From contig PMSV01000024.1 of NCBI GenBank assembly GCA_003168265.1, forward strand, positions 372,001-436,000: 64,000 nucleotides of DNA, given 5' to 3'. Position 1 is the first letter of the stretch. Every line of letters starts with the position of its first letter. The notes beneath the pieces are model-generated. The model was not told the origin of the DNA and ran no database searches. It saw only the letters and a program-made list of their open reading frames with translations. This stretch comes from Chitinophagaceae bacterium. GTDB taxonomy: Bacteria > Bacteroidota > Bacteroidia > Chitinophagales > Chitinophagaceae. Positions 26,115 through 34,695 of this stretch are shown here, one piece after another. The translations under genes were made by a program, and so were the position numbers.

Positions 26115-26792
26115 TCAATTTTTATTATAAGTGTGAAAATCTTTTATATAAGCGGGTTGGCTATACACCACATCGGTGAATTCATCCTTTAAGAATTTGG
26201 CATAGGACAATTTCCCCAAAGAACCTGCATTGAATTCAAAATCTGGGAATCCCGCAAGGGGCGAATGGCAGATTTTTCTCCATTTCCCGCTGCCGGAACC
26301 GAAAAACAAGATGGATTGCCCCCTGTTTAGCATGGGAAAGCTATCCGGTGTAAGTTCAAGGGCTACAGGAACCCCCCGTTCCTCTAAATTTCGGTTAAAT
26401 ATTGCCGTAAAAACCTCCATCCTTCTCGCGTCGATCATGGGGCAAAACAGAAGAACCTCATTATCCTCCGATTGACCGATAGCCGCAAAAGCCATTACTT
26501 TGAGGGTATTTTCGGTAATCAATGGAATTTTAAGGGCGTAGCAGATTCCCTTTGCTGCAGCAAGCCCTACTCTTAGACCGGTGTATGATCCGGGCCCCTC
26601 TGTCACGGCAATGGCATTCAGGTCGCTGACCTTTACCCCCTGTTCTTTTAATAGGTGGGAGATGGCAGGATGAAGCCAGGAAGAATGCTCCTTTTGTTCC
26701 AAGTTCTCGCTGAGACCCGCACACACTCCTTTATTGCAAAGGCAAATACTGGCTTTTTCAGAGGAGGTATCAATATTAAGGATCAATGCCAT
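26115..26792 (-). CDS. tsaB: tRNA threonylcarbamoyladenosine synthesis protein TsaB
   Basis: A 225-residue pseudo-kinase-fold protein. ILNIDTSSEKASICL opens the ASKHA domain, and AVTEGPGSYTGLRVGLAAAKGICYAL is the TsaB signature. It forms the dimer with TsaD that, with TsaC and TsaE, makes t6A37 in ANN-decoding tRNAs. It does not catalyse alone. It begins 1 base after the stop of the upstream 3-hydroxyacyl-CoA dehydrogenase-like gene, so the two are co-transcribed. Confidence 0.92.
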   Translation of the reverse strand: MALILNIDTSSEKASICLCNKGVCAGLSENLEQKEHSSWLHPAISHLLKEQGVKVSDLNAIAVTEGPGSYTGLRVGLAAAKGICYALKIPLITENTLKVMAFAAIGQSEDNEVLLFCPMIDARRMEVFTAIFNRNLEERGVPVALELTPDSFPMLNRGQSILFFGSGSGKWRKICHSPLAGFPDFEFNAGSLGKLSYAKFLKDEFTDVVYSQPAYIKDFHTYNKN

Positions 26793-26793
26793 T

Positions 26794-27429
26794 TTAACTC
26801 ATTTTTGCTTCTTGCTCCAACAAATCGGATGATTGATAAAGGGGGGCATCCTGATTCAACCTACTCAACAATTCAAAAACATACCGGACTCCGATTAGTT
26901 CGCACCATTGAAATGGGCCGTATGGGTAATTCGTGCCCAATTTCATGGCAAGATCAATTTCTTCCCTTGAGCTAACTCCTTCCTGAAGGGCAAAATAGGC
27001 TTCGTTAATGATGTTGCAAAGAATGCGCGCTCCTACTAGTCCAGGCTGGTCAGGTACGATTCGAAAGGGGAGCTCTGTTTTATCCAGAAAAGCCTTGATT
27101 GAGGGGTCCATATGACCTTCGCGAAAAGCCAGTTCCCAGACCGGTCCTCCCAAAAAGCCCGGCCAACCGTTGAGCCTTATAAAAGGTTCTCCTATTTCAC
27201 TCAGGGTATGTGATATAGAGGATATAAAAACCAGGCTGGGAAGCAGTCCCTTAAGCATTTTTATCCTTGCCGGTTCATATTTGAAATCCAGATCGATATA
27301 AGCATCCGCTCCCCTGACCTCACAGAGTTCTTTCAGGCTACTGGTCCAGAGAAGGGATTCTGCCTTCTCCTTAAGTTTTCTGATCATTTCTTCCTTCTGT
27401 ATCCCGCTGGAAAGAATTGCGATGCTCAT
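26794..27429 (-). CDS. 3-hydroxyacyl-CoA dehydrogenase C-terminal domain protein, reduced N-domain
   Basis: A 211-residue protein. The C-terminal half (about 120-200) fits the 3HCDH helical domain: IVPDQPGLVGARILCNIINEAYFALQEGVSS, then IDLAMKLGTNYPYGPFQW. The N-terminal half has strands in Rossmann order but no GxGxxG; it begins MSIAILSSGIQ, and the protein is ~70-100 residues shorter than a full enzyme. NAD binding is therefore doubtful. It may be a diverged or non-catalytic paralogue. It is translated just upstream of tsaB. Confidence 0.65.
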   Translation of the reverse strand: MSIAILSSGIQKEEMIRKLKEKAESLLWTSSLKELCEVRGADAYIDLDFKYEPARIKMLKGLLPSLVFISSISHTLSEIGEPFIRLNGWPGFLGGPVWELAFREGHMDPSIKAFLDKTELPFRIVPDQPGLVGARILCNIINEAYFALQEGVSSREEIDLAMKLGTNYPYGPFQWCELIGVRYVFELLSRLNQDAPLYQSSDLLEQEAKMS

Positions 27430-27501
27430 AAATAATTTTTTTTATATTCTTGTTTGACGGAACTCTTTGAACAGCTACCGGCTTTTCCATAGTTTTGGCT
27501 C

Positions 27502-27882
27502 ATGGAAAGAAAAATAATCAATACTGAAAATGCTCCTGCCCCCATCGGCCCATATAGCCAGGCTGTTTTTGCCGGCAATCTTTTATTCGTTTCGGGGCAG
27601 ATTGCGATTAATCCTGCTTCCGGTAATGTGGAAGCTAAAGACATTATTGGAGAAACTCACCAGGTCATGCATAACCTGAAATCGGTTCTCTCCGAAGCGG
27701 GTCTGGATTTCAATCATGTAGTGAAAACCACCATTTTCCTTAGCGATATGTCTCTTTTTGCACAGGTCAATGAGATCTACGGAAAGTATTTTGCCGGCCA
27801 TTTCCCTGCCAGGGAAACCGTAGCAGTCAAAGGACTCCCTAAGAACGTCAATGTGGAGATTAGTGTAATCGCCAGCCGATAA
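27502..27882 (+). CDS. ridA: RidA-family enamine/imine deaminase
   Basis: A 126-residue trimeric protein of the YjgF/YER057c/UK114 family. APAPIGPYSQAV and LLFVSGQIAINPASG form the N-terminal signature. The catalytic arginine is in FPARETVAV (about residue 104), and VNVEISVIASR ends the protein. It hydrolyses reactive 2-aminoacrylate and related imines made by PLP enzymes. It converges on kbl, a PLP enzyme acting on glycine and threonine breakdown products. Confidence 0.93.
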   Translation: MERKIINTENAPAPIGPYSQAVFAGNLLFVSGQIAINPASGNVEAKDIIGETHQVMHNLKSVLSEAGLDFNHVVKTTIFLSDMSLFAQVNEIYGKYFAGHFPARETVAVKGLPKNVNVEISVIASR

Positions 27883-27915
27883 TAGGTAACGACTGAGCCA
27901 GCCGCCCCATTTGAA

Positions 27916-29103
27916 TCATTGCAGCACCTTTAGTTCTTTTCCCACCTTGGTAAATGCAGCTATGGCTTTATCCAGGTGTCCCGTTTCATGCGCAGCGCTG
28001 AGTTGAACCCTTATCCTGGCCTGTCCCTTCGCCACGACAGGATAAAAGAAACCGATCACATAGACTCCTTCGTCAAGCAATTTGGCTGCAAATTCCTGTG
28101 CGACAACTGCATCATAAAGCATGATGGGCACGATCGGATGGTCACCCGCTTTAATATCAAATCCGGCCTCAGTCATTTTTTTCCGGAAATAAAGGGTATT
28201 TAATTCGAGCTTATCCCGCAGTTCGGTTGTTTGGCTGAGCATTTCCAGGACGGCGATTGAGGCCCCCACGATCGAAGGTGCGACAGTGTTTGAAAACAAG
28301 TAGGGTCGGCTACGCTGGCGCAGGATTTCGATAATTTCCCTGCGCCCGCTCGTAAAGCCTCCGCTTGCGCCCCCTAAGGCTTTGCCCAGGGTCCCTGTCA
28401 GGATATCGACCCTTCCCATTACGCCTCTGTATTCATGAGTTCCCCTTCCTGTCTTCCCTAAGAATCCCGAAGAATGGCATTCATCGCTCATCACTATGGC
28501 ATCGAAACGATCGGCCAACTCGCAGATCTTATCCAGTTGCGCAATAGTCCCATCCATGCTGAATGACCCATCGGTCACAATGATGCGGCTTCTGAGATTT
28601 GCGCTTTCTTTCAATTTGGCCTCCAGATCAGCCATATTATTATGTTCATACCGGTAACGCTGGGCTTTACAGAGTCGCACACCGTCAATGATCGAAGCAT
28701 GGTTCAGGGCATCGCTGATGATGGCATCCTGTTCATTGAAAAGAGGCTCGAAGGCCCCGCCGTTGGCGTCGAAAGCGGCGGCATATAAAATAGTGTCTTC
28801 CGTTCCCACGAAGAGGGAGATCTTTTTTTCAAGTTCCTTATGAATATCCTGTGTTCCACAAATGAAACGGACGCTGCTCAGCCCATAACCACGGCTGTCA
28901 ATGGCCTTATGAGCGGCTTCGATTATTTTCGGATGAGATGAAAGCCCCAGGTAATTATTAGCACAAAAATTAAGTACCGTTCTGCCATTGACCAGGATTT
29001 CAGGTCCCTGTTCGCTGGCAATCACCCTTTCAGTCTTAAAAAGCCCGGAATTGCGGATTTCCTCCAGTTCAGTCCCTATCCTGTTTACAAAAGATTGATT
29101 CAT
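27916..29103 (-). CDS. kbl: Glycine C-acetyltransferase (2-amino-3-ketobutyrate CoA ligase)
   Basis: A 395-residue PLP enzyme of the alpha-oxoamine synthase family. NFCANNYLGLSSHP is the N-terminal signature, SDALNHASIIDGVRL and TDGSFSMDGTIAQLDKI follow, and the PLP lysine is in TGTLGKALGGASGG. It cleaves 2-amino-3-ketobutyrate with CoA to glycine and acetyl-CoA, completing threonine breakdown. The length and motifs fit KBL better than BioF or serine palmitoyltransferase. No threonine dehydrogenase is in the window. Confidence 0.92.
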   Translation of the reverse strand: MNQSFVNRIGTELEEIRNSGLFKTERVIASEQGPEILVNGRTVLNFCANNYLGLSSHPKIIEAAHKAIDSRGYGLSSVRFICGTQDIHKELEKKISLFVGTEDTILYAAAFDANGGAFEPLFNEQDAIISDALNHASIIDGVRLCKAQRYRYEHNNMADLEAKLKESANLRSRIIVTDGSFSMDGTIAQLDKICELADRFDAIVMSDECHSSGFLGKTGRGTHEYRGVMGRVDILTGTLGKALGGASGGFTSGRREIIEILRQRSRPYLFSNTVAPSIVGASIAVLEMLSQTTELRDKLELNTLYFRKKMTEAGFDIKAGDHPIVPIMLYDAVVAQEFAAKLLDEGVYVIGFFYPVVAKGQARIRVQLSAAHETGHLDKAIAAFTKVGKELKVLQ

Positions 29104-29209
29104 AAATGCTCATTTGGCCGGTAAAGATAAGCAGTTGGGAAATCATGGGCTTTTTCACCCCGGCTCAAATTAAATAGGCCAGAAAATGGCCATCTTTCGA
29201 TAATTTGCC

Positions 29210-29217
29210 TACTTTTG
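29210..29217 (+). promoter_or_regulatory. Bacteroidota -7 box (TACTTTTG)
   Basis: Exact TAnnTTTG, 12 bases before the ATG of the small membrane protein gene at 29230. A second, shorter TAATTTG lies at 29201-29207. Confidence 0.5.
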
Positions 29218-29229
29218 TACCGGATTTAC

Positions 29230-29433
29230 ATGAGCAACAAAACGATTAAAAGATTATTTTTAGTTGTGCTCCTTTTGTTGGTCTGCGGAATTCTCATCTC
29301 CTACAGACAAGCTAACAGCACAAGCAACTCGGAATGTTCGGGCAGTGAAAAGTGTGAACAAAAGAAAGCACAGACTGATCTCATTCTCCTGGAATCTCTT
29401 ACCAAACGTCTTCTTTCCGCTACGGAAAATTAA
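29230..29433 (+). CDS. Small membrane-anchored protein, unknown
   Basis: A 67-residue protein. A basic N-terminus (KTIKR) is followed by one hydrophobic helix (about 9-25, leucine/valine rich). The outer part has two cysteines five residues apart (ECSGSEKC) and an acidic helix. ATG 29230 is preferred to the TTG at 29215 because it sits 12 bases behind a -7 box. It lies 121 bases before the sigma factor gene. No family recognised. It may be a small envelope protein linked to the sigma system, but only position suggests it. Confidence 0.6.
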   Translation: MSNKTIKRLFLVVLLLLVCGILISYRQANSTSNSECSGSEKCEQKKAQTDLILLESLTKRLLSATEN

Positions 29434-29554
29434 ATCAATTCAAATTTTACTCCTAATACTGCTGTAACAAAACACAGTTGGCATTCGTATAGGATAGGAG
29501 AGAGCAATGGGATGATAGAAAGCTGGTTAACCAACCAATGTTTACGAAAGAAAA

Positions 29555-30043
29555 ATGACCGAAAAAGAGTACAATGACTGCGTGACCGAATATGCCGATG
29601 GCGTATACCGTTTCATTGTGAAAAATCTCAGGCATGAAGAGGACGCAAAGGATGTGGTGCAAACCGCATTTGAGAAATTGTGGAAGAACAGGCCTGAGAT
29701 CGATGGGTTAAAAGCGAAATCGTATTTGTTCACCATTGCTTATCACCAGATGATTGATCATATCAGAAAACAGAAACGTGTGCAGTTGAAAGAGGATTTT
29801 CCTGAACAGGCCAGGATACAGGAAAAACAGTCAAATCCCCAGCTCAGAAAGGTCCTTGAAACAGCTCTCGCCCGATTGAACGAAACCCAGCGCGCACTCA
29901 TTCTTTTAAAGGATTATGAAGGGTACAGTTATGAAGAAATCGGGCGGATCACGGGCCTGAATGAAAGTCAGGTGAAGGTCTATCTCCACCGGGCACGCAT
30001 TCAATTGAAAACTTTTTTGGTGAGCCTGGAAAACGTATTGTAA
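29555..30043 (+). CDS. ECF RNA polymerase sigma factor
   Basis: A 162-residue sigma-70 family protein of the extracytoplasmic-function group. Region 2 spans about 10-75 (DAKDVVQTAFEKLWKN, then AYHQMIDHIRKQKR, which contacts the -10). Region 4 spans about 100-155 (LNETQRALILLKDYEGYSYEEIGRITGLNESQVKVYLHRAR). The next gene starts 2 bases after its stop and encodes a single-span membrane protein that is the likely anti-sigma factor. Stress or envelope signals probably release it. Confidence 0.92.
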   Translation: MTEKEYNDCVTEYADGVYRFIVKNLRHEEDAKDVVQTAFEKLWKNRPEIDGLKAKSYLFTIAYHQMIDHIRKQKRVQLKEDFPEQARIQEKQSNPQLRKVLETALARLNETQRALILLKDYEGYSYEEIGRITGLNESQVKVYLHRARIQLKTFLVSLENVL

Positions 30044-30044
30044 A

Positions 30045-31187
30045 ATGATCAACAGGTATAATTACGAAGAATATTTTTTGCTTTATGTGGACAAGGAATT
30101 GTCCTCTGAAGACCGGGTTGCGGTTGAAGATTTTGTACTATTGAATCCGGACCTGGAAGAAGAACTCAATGTGCTGAAACAATCCGTACTAAGACCCGAT
30201 GAGCATATTGTTTATCCGGGCATAGATGGACTGTTCAAAGCGGAAATAGGCGGCCGGACCCTGAATCCGGAAAATTATCAGGAATATTTTCTTCTTTACC
30301 ACGATGGTGAATTGGATGGCTCTGATAAAAAGAAGGTGGAAGAATTTCTTGCCCTCCATCCCGGATTGGAAAAGGAATTCAAACTCCTGCTTCAGGCCAG
30401 ATTCGCGGCCGATCCATCGGTTGTCTTCCCGGATAAAAATATTCTTTATAGAAAGGTTAGGAAACCCATCCCTCTTTTATGGGCTCTTTCGGCTGCGGCT
30501 ATCGCCTTTTTGCTGGTTACGGGATTTCTTTTCTATGACAGGCATGACTTATTCAGTCCAGGGGCAGGCGCTCAGAATGGGACAGACCAGGCCTCAGGAA
30601 ATATTAAGGCAGATAATGTCAAAGGTCAACGCCATCCCCGCCAGGCTTCCGGGATCGCTTTCTCAAAGGACTCCTTGTCAAATAGAGCGGGAGCATCTTT
30701 GAACGGGCTGGTCCTGAATTCGATTCATAAGCCGATTCGGAACTCCACTCCACCTAAGAAAACGAGTGGAAAGCCTGATCATCTGCAGGGGATTGATCCG
30801 GACAATAAGCCAATTTCTCCTCAGGAGCCAGTCTCCGGTGATTCTTCTTTGGTTTCGGAATCGGCAATCGCACTGAAAATATCTACTGTGGTAAAGACGA
30901 CGGATCAGGCAATACTCAAACCCATCCTGCACGACCAGCCGAAGGGCCTGGCCCCGGACAAATTGATCGTGTTTGTTGATGACAGGAGTAACTATCTAAC
31001 CAATACGGCTTATGTAGATGATAATAATTCTCTGGCTTCAGACGATGAAGATCGTCCTGAAAGGAAAAACAGACTGCGTGGAATTTTCAGGACGGTATCC
31101 CGTGTTGTGAACAAGACTGCCAATGCTGATCAAACCGGCAACAGGCGGTCGGTAACCATCGGGAGTTTTCAAATCGCATTAAAATAA
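30045..31187 (+). CDS. Putative anti-sigma factor with duplicated N-terminal domain
   Basis: A 380-residue protein. Residues 6-66 and 77-139 are a tandem repeat: NYEEYFLLYVDKELS and NYQEYFLLYHDGELD begin the two copies, and NPDLEEE / HPGLEKE mark their middles. One transmembrane helix (about 143-163) follows, then a polar, low-complexity extracytoplasmic region with a basic end. Each repeat resembles the zinc-free anti-sigma fold (RsiW/RseA-like helices) without cysteine or histidine ligands. Together with the upstream ECF gene this suggests a membrane anti-sigma factor. Direct homology was not established. Confidence 0.65.
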   Translation: MINRYNYEEYFLLYVDKELSSEDRVAVEDFVLLNPDLEEELNVLKQSVLRPDEHIVYPGIDGLFKAEIGGRTLNPENYQEYFLLYHDGELDGSDKKKVEEFLALHPGLEKEFKLLLQARFAADPSVVFPDKNILYRKVRKPIPLLWALSAAAIAFLLVTGFLFYDRHDLFSPGAGAQNGTDQASGNIKADNVKGQRHPRQASGIAFSKDSLSNRAGASLNGLVLNSIHKPIRNSTPPKKTSGKPDHLQGIDPDNKPISPQEPVSGDSSLVSESAIALKISTVVKTTDQAILKPILHDQPKGLAPDKLIVFVDDRSNYLTNTAYVDDNNSLASDDEDRPERKNRLRGIFRTVSRVVNKTANADQTGNRRSVTIGSFQIALK

Positions 31188-31199
31188 TAGAAACAGATT

Positions 31200-32018
31200 A
31201 TGTTAAAGACAATTTTCTTCACGGCGGCATTTTTTGCCGTCCTGAATACGGACGCACAAAATGATTCAGTGGCAAAAAGCAATGTACGTGGAAATGATAC
31301 CCTGCATGTAGGCAATATGGTGATACTGCGAAACGGCAGCAATGATGAGGACACGATGAATATCAGGCCTAGGCATCATCGCAATTACCATCCTTCCAAT
31401 ATTACAACCAATTGGGTGATCGTGGATCTGGGATTCGCCAACTACAATGACATGACAGTTTATCCCTCCAGTTTTGCAAAAGGTTCCACAAAAGATTGGT
31501 TCAACCTGAAAACAGGCAAATCGGTGGATGTGAATATCTGGGTTTTCATGCAGCGGCTCAACCTGATCAAACATGTTGTCAATCTGAAATATGGCCTTGG
31601 TGTTGAATTGAACAATTATCGGTATGATGCTCCCATCCTGTTCAGCGAGAACCCGCAAACAGAAGTCACCTATGACAGCCTGAGGCATTATCACAAAAAC
31701 AAACTGGCCACAGATTATGCCACTATCCCCCTGATGCTCAATTTTAACTTTACTCCGCATAAACGCAGGGGATATGGCATCAGTCTGGGAGCAAGCGCCG
31801 GATACCTTTATTCCTCACGCCAGAAAACAATTACTTCCGAAAATGGGAAACAGAAAACGCACGATGAATTTGATTTGAATCCCTGGAAGATTTCCTGGAT
31901 CGGGGAAATACAACTGGGTATCATCGATTTGTATGGATCCTATGCTACCCGGAGCATGTTCCGCGATGGACTCGACCAGGTTCCTTATACTATCGGGATC
32001 AGGCTGGGCAATTGGTAA
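31200..32018 (+). CDS. Outer membrane beta-barrel protein
   Basis: A 272-residue protein. A signal peptide (about 1-20, ending TDAQN) is followed by a polar stretch rich in His and Arg, then amphipathic strands typical of an 8-strand barrel: NWVIVDLGFANYNDM, VVNLKYGLGVELNNY, YGISLGASAGYLYSS, EIQLGIIDLYGSYATRSM. It ends in a tryptophan, like many outer membrane barrels. It matches the PorT/OmpW-like barrel style of Bacteroidota. It is the third gene of the sigma-anti-sigma unit (12 bases after), so it may be a target of that sigma factor. Confidence 0.75.
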   Translation: MLKTIFFTAAFFAVLNTDAQNDSVAKSNVRGNDTLHVGNMVILRNGSNDEDTMNIRPRHHRNYHPSNITTNWVIVDLGFANYNDMTVYPSSFAKGSTKDWFNLKTGKSVDVNIWVFMQRLNLIKHVVNLKYGLGVELNNYRYDAPILFSENPQTEVTYDSLRHYHKNKLATDYATIPLMLNFNFTPHKRRGYGISLGASAGYLYSSRQKTITSENGKQKTHDEFDLNPWKISWIGEIQLGIIDLYGSYATRSMFRDGLDQVPYTIGIRLGNW

Positions 32019-32146
32019 TAGCGGGACCAGGCATTACCTGGGTCTTCTTCCCCGGAAATACTGAATAAATAGTTAAAGAACAGCTCATCCAAAATAATTG
32101 GAAATGGCATGGCGTTTGAACCATTATTAACTTTAATTCGGATGGT

Positions 32147-32704
32147 ATGCGCCCTGTAAGAACCCTTCTGTTTCTAATGGTTTCACTTGCTTTTTTCTCT
32201 TTTCATCACAGCAATTTCAGGCATTCCATGAAAAATCCCTTTCACAGGGTTTTGGACAGGGAGGGAGAGGTCTATATCATCATCGTGAAATCTGATTATG
32301 AATTGAAACTTTATGATAAAGAGGGTTGGTATGCGACCTATCCCGTAGTATTTGGAAGCAAATCCCTGGAAGATAAAATGGTGGAGGGCGACCGCAGGAC
32401 GCCGGAAGGGGAATACCATATCATTATCAAAAGACCTGATTCCAAATGGGACCGCATGATGCTTCTCGACTATCCTACCAGGGCAGATATCACCAAATTC
32501 AACGATCGGAAAGCAAGGGGCCTGATCCCCGCAGGGGCCAGGATCGGCAGCGGCATTGGGATCCATGGAACCTGGAATCACGACGAAATGGCCGTCGACA
32601 TGTTTCAAAACTGGACTAACGGATGCATTTCCCTGAAAAGGGAAGACGTGGAAGAGCTTTATGACCTTGTTCCCAAAGGCACAAGAGTGATCATTCAAAA
32701 ATGA
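32147..32704 (+). CDS. L,D-transpeptidase (YkuD domain)
   Basis: A 185-residue periplasmic enzyme. A short N-terminal hydrophobic segment (about 5-20) acts as signal or anchor. The YkuD domain covers about 40-185: EVYIIIVKSDYELKLYDKEGWY, then TPEGEYHI, and the active-site motif GIHGTWN followed by NGCISL with the catalytic cysteine. The expected arginine after the cysteine loop is replaced (ISLKRED). It would cross-link peptidoglycan or attach proteins to it using meso-DAP. It stands alone between the sigma-operon barrel and the ABC exporter. Confidence 0.85.
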   Translation: MRPVRTLLFLMVSLAFFSFHHSNFRHSMKNPFHRVLDREGEVYIIIVKSDYELKLYDKEGWYATYPVVFGSKSLEDKMVEGDRRTPEGEYHIIIKRPDSKWDRMMLLDYPTRADITKFNDRKARGLIPAGARIGSGIGIHGTWNHDEMAVDMFQNWTNGCISLKREDVEELYDLVPKGTRVIIQK

Positions 32705-32785
32705 TAACGAAGGATGGCCATTCAGACTGACCGGCTAATACCCGTCCGGCACCGCCTTCTTATTCCCCAGAGTTCCGAAACCAGT

Positions 32786-32793
32786 TATATTTG
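32786..32793 (+). promoter_or_regulatory. Bacteroidota -7 box (TATATTTG)
   Basis: Exact TAnnTTTG, 8 bases before the ATG of the ABC exporter at 32802. The transcript would be nearly leaderless. Confidence 0.5.
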
Positions 32794-32801
32794 CAGTTTC
32801 T

Positions 32802-34637
32802 ATGCCGGGCAATGTCAAAGCAAAAAAAATTTTCGACTTTAGCGCTTTAAAAAAGGTTTTTGAATATACCAGGCCATATAATGGAAGGGTTTATCTCTCC
32901 GTGTTGCTTTCAATTCTCCTGGCCCTGGTTTCCCCTTTAAGGCCCTATCTTATCCAGGTCACAGTCAATAATTATATCCGCCGCAGCGTCACGACCGACC
33001 ATTCCTTCAGTGAACTCATGGTCAAAATGGTCATCTGGATAACCCTTCTGCAAATCGGTTTGCTGATCCTTGAAACGATTTGCCGTTTCTATTTCGCTTA
33101 TATTACTGCGTGGCTGGGACAGACGGTTGTCAAGGACCTCAGAACAACAGTCTATCGCAAAGTTCTTGGTCTCAACCTTTCCCAATTTGATAAGACTCCC
33201 ATCGGAACACTGACCACCCGGACCATCAATGACATAGAAGCGGTAAACGATATCTTTTCCGATGGCATAATACCCATCATTGCCGATCTGCTCTCGATCA
33301 TTTCCATACTGGCCTTCATGTTTTATGTGGACTGGAAACTCACTCTGATCTGCATGGCCCCATTTCCCCTGCTAATCGCGGCAACCAATCTATTCAAGGA
33401 AACCGTCAACAAATCCTTTATCAGGGTGCGCAATGCGGTGGCCAGCCTCAATGCCTTTGTCCAGGAACATATCACAGGAATGCAGATCGTACAGGCATTT
33501 GCCGCAGAAGGGAGAGAATTTGAAAAATTTAAAAAGATCAACCGCGAACACCGCAATGCGAATATCCATGCGATTTTCGCTTATTCAATTTTTTATCCCT
33601 TTGTAGAGATCATTATTGCGATTTCTATGGGCTTGCTCGTTTGGTGGGAGGCTAGACAGGTATTTCATGTATCTCATCTGTATGCTGCTGAACTTTCAGG
33701 TAAGATCATTTCCTTCACACTTTTCCTCAACCTGCTATTCCGTCCTTTACGGGTGATCGCAGACAAATTCAACGTCATCCAGATGGGCATGGTCGCCAGC
33801 GAAAGGGTATTCAAGGTCCTGGACAATCAGGATTATATCAATACAGAAGGAAGCTATTCACCGGAACTCATGGAAGGCAAAATAGAATTCGACCATGTCA
33901 GTTTTGCTTATAACGAGGACCGATATGTACTGAAAGATATTTCTTTTGAAGTAAACTCCGGGGAAACGATTGCCCTTGTCGGTCATACCGGCAGCGGAAA
34001 AACCTCCATCATCAGCCTGCTCAACAGGCTTTATCATATTCAGAAGGGGCAGATCCGGATCGACGATATACCCATTGAAGATTATAGGCTTCAGTCCCTG
34101 CGCAGCCATATCGGGGTGGTCCTCCAGGATGTATTTCTTTTCTCCGGATCCATACTGGATAATATTACTCTTCGAAACGATTCCATACCCAAAGAAAAAA
34201 TCATCGAAGCTGCGGAGCTCATGGGCATGCATGAATTCATAATGGATTTACCCGGTGGATACGATTTCAATGTCATGGAAAGAGGAAGCACACTTTCTTT
34301 AGGCCAAAGACAACTGCTTTCCTTTATCCGTGCCTTATTATACAATCCTTCCATCCTCATTTTGGATGAAGCTACTTCCTCCGTAGATACGGAATCGGAG
34401 ATCCTCATCCAGAAAGCGATCGATCGTCTCGTGGCAGGCAGGACTTCGATCGTGATCGCTCACCGGCTTTCGACCATCAGGAAAGCCAGCAAGATCATCG
34501 TGCTGGACAAAGGAGAAATAATCGAATCCGGTACTCATGAGGAATTACTGGCCCGAGGTGGGTTCTATAGTAAATTGCACGAGATGCAGTTCAACAAACA
34601 ACTCCACGGAGTGAAAATCAGGGACATTGAGGTTTAG
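32802..34637 (+). CDS. ABC exporter, fused membrane and ATPase domains (MsbA-like)
   Basis: A 611-residue half-transporter. Six transmembrane helices span about 25-320 and hold the coupling-helix segment LGLNLSQFDKTPIGTLTTR. The nucleotide-binding domain follows. Walker A GHTGSGKTS lies at about 393-401, the signature LSLGQRQ at about 497-503, Walker B ILILDEATSS at about 517-526, and an H-loop AHRLST after it. It dimerises and exports lipids, lipid A or drugs. A strong hairpin after it is oriented for the opposite-strand gene. Confidence 0.9.
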   Translation: MPGNVKAKKIFDFSALKKVFEYTRPYNGRVYLSVLLSILLALVSPLRPYLIQVTVNNYIRRSVTTDHSFSELMVKMVIWITLLQIGLLILETICRFYFAYITAWLGQTVVKDLRTTVYRKVLGLNLSQFDKTPIGTLTTRTINDIEAVNDIFSDGIIPIIADLLSIISILAFMFYVDWKLTLICMAPFPLLIAATNLFKETVNKSFIRVRNAVASLNAFVQEHITGMQIVQAFAAEGREFEKFKKINREHRNANIHAIFAYSIFYPFVEIIIAISMGLLVWWEARQVFHVSHLYAAELSGKIISFTLFLNLLFRPLRVIADKFNVIQMGMVASERVFKVLDNQDYINTEGSYSPELMEGKIEFDHVSFAYNEDRYVLKDISFEVNSGETIALVGHTGSGKTSIISLLNRLYHIQKGQIRIDDIPIEDYRLQSLRSHIGVVLQDVFLFSGSILDNITLRNDSIPKEKIIEAAELMGMHEFIMDLPGGYDFNVMERGSTLSLGQRQLLSFIRALLYNPSILILDEATSSVDTESEILIQKAIDRLVAGRTSIVIAHRLSTIRKASKIIVLDKGEIIESGTHEELLARGGFYSKLHEMQFNKQLHGVKIRDIEV

Positions 34638-34640
34638 GTC

Positions 34641-34673
34641 TAAAAAAAACAGGTTGCCCCAGGGCAACCTGTT
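34641..34673 (-). terminator. Rho-independent terminator of the lipoprotein gene
   Basis: AACAGGTTGCCC and GGGCAACCTGTT form a 12-bp stem with a 2-base loop at 34648-34673. On the minus strand it is followed by a run of T (plus strand A8, 34642-34649). It ends transcription of the lipoprotein gene at 34696. Read from the other side there is no T-run, so it is a poor terminator for the ABC gene. Confidence 0.85.
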
Positions 34674-34695
34674 CAGTATATGCTAAGGAATTTCT

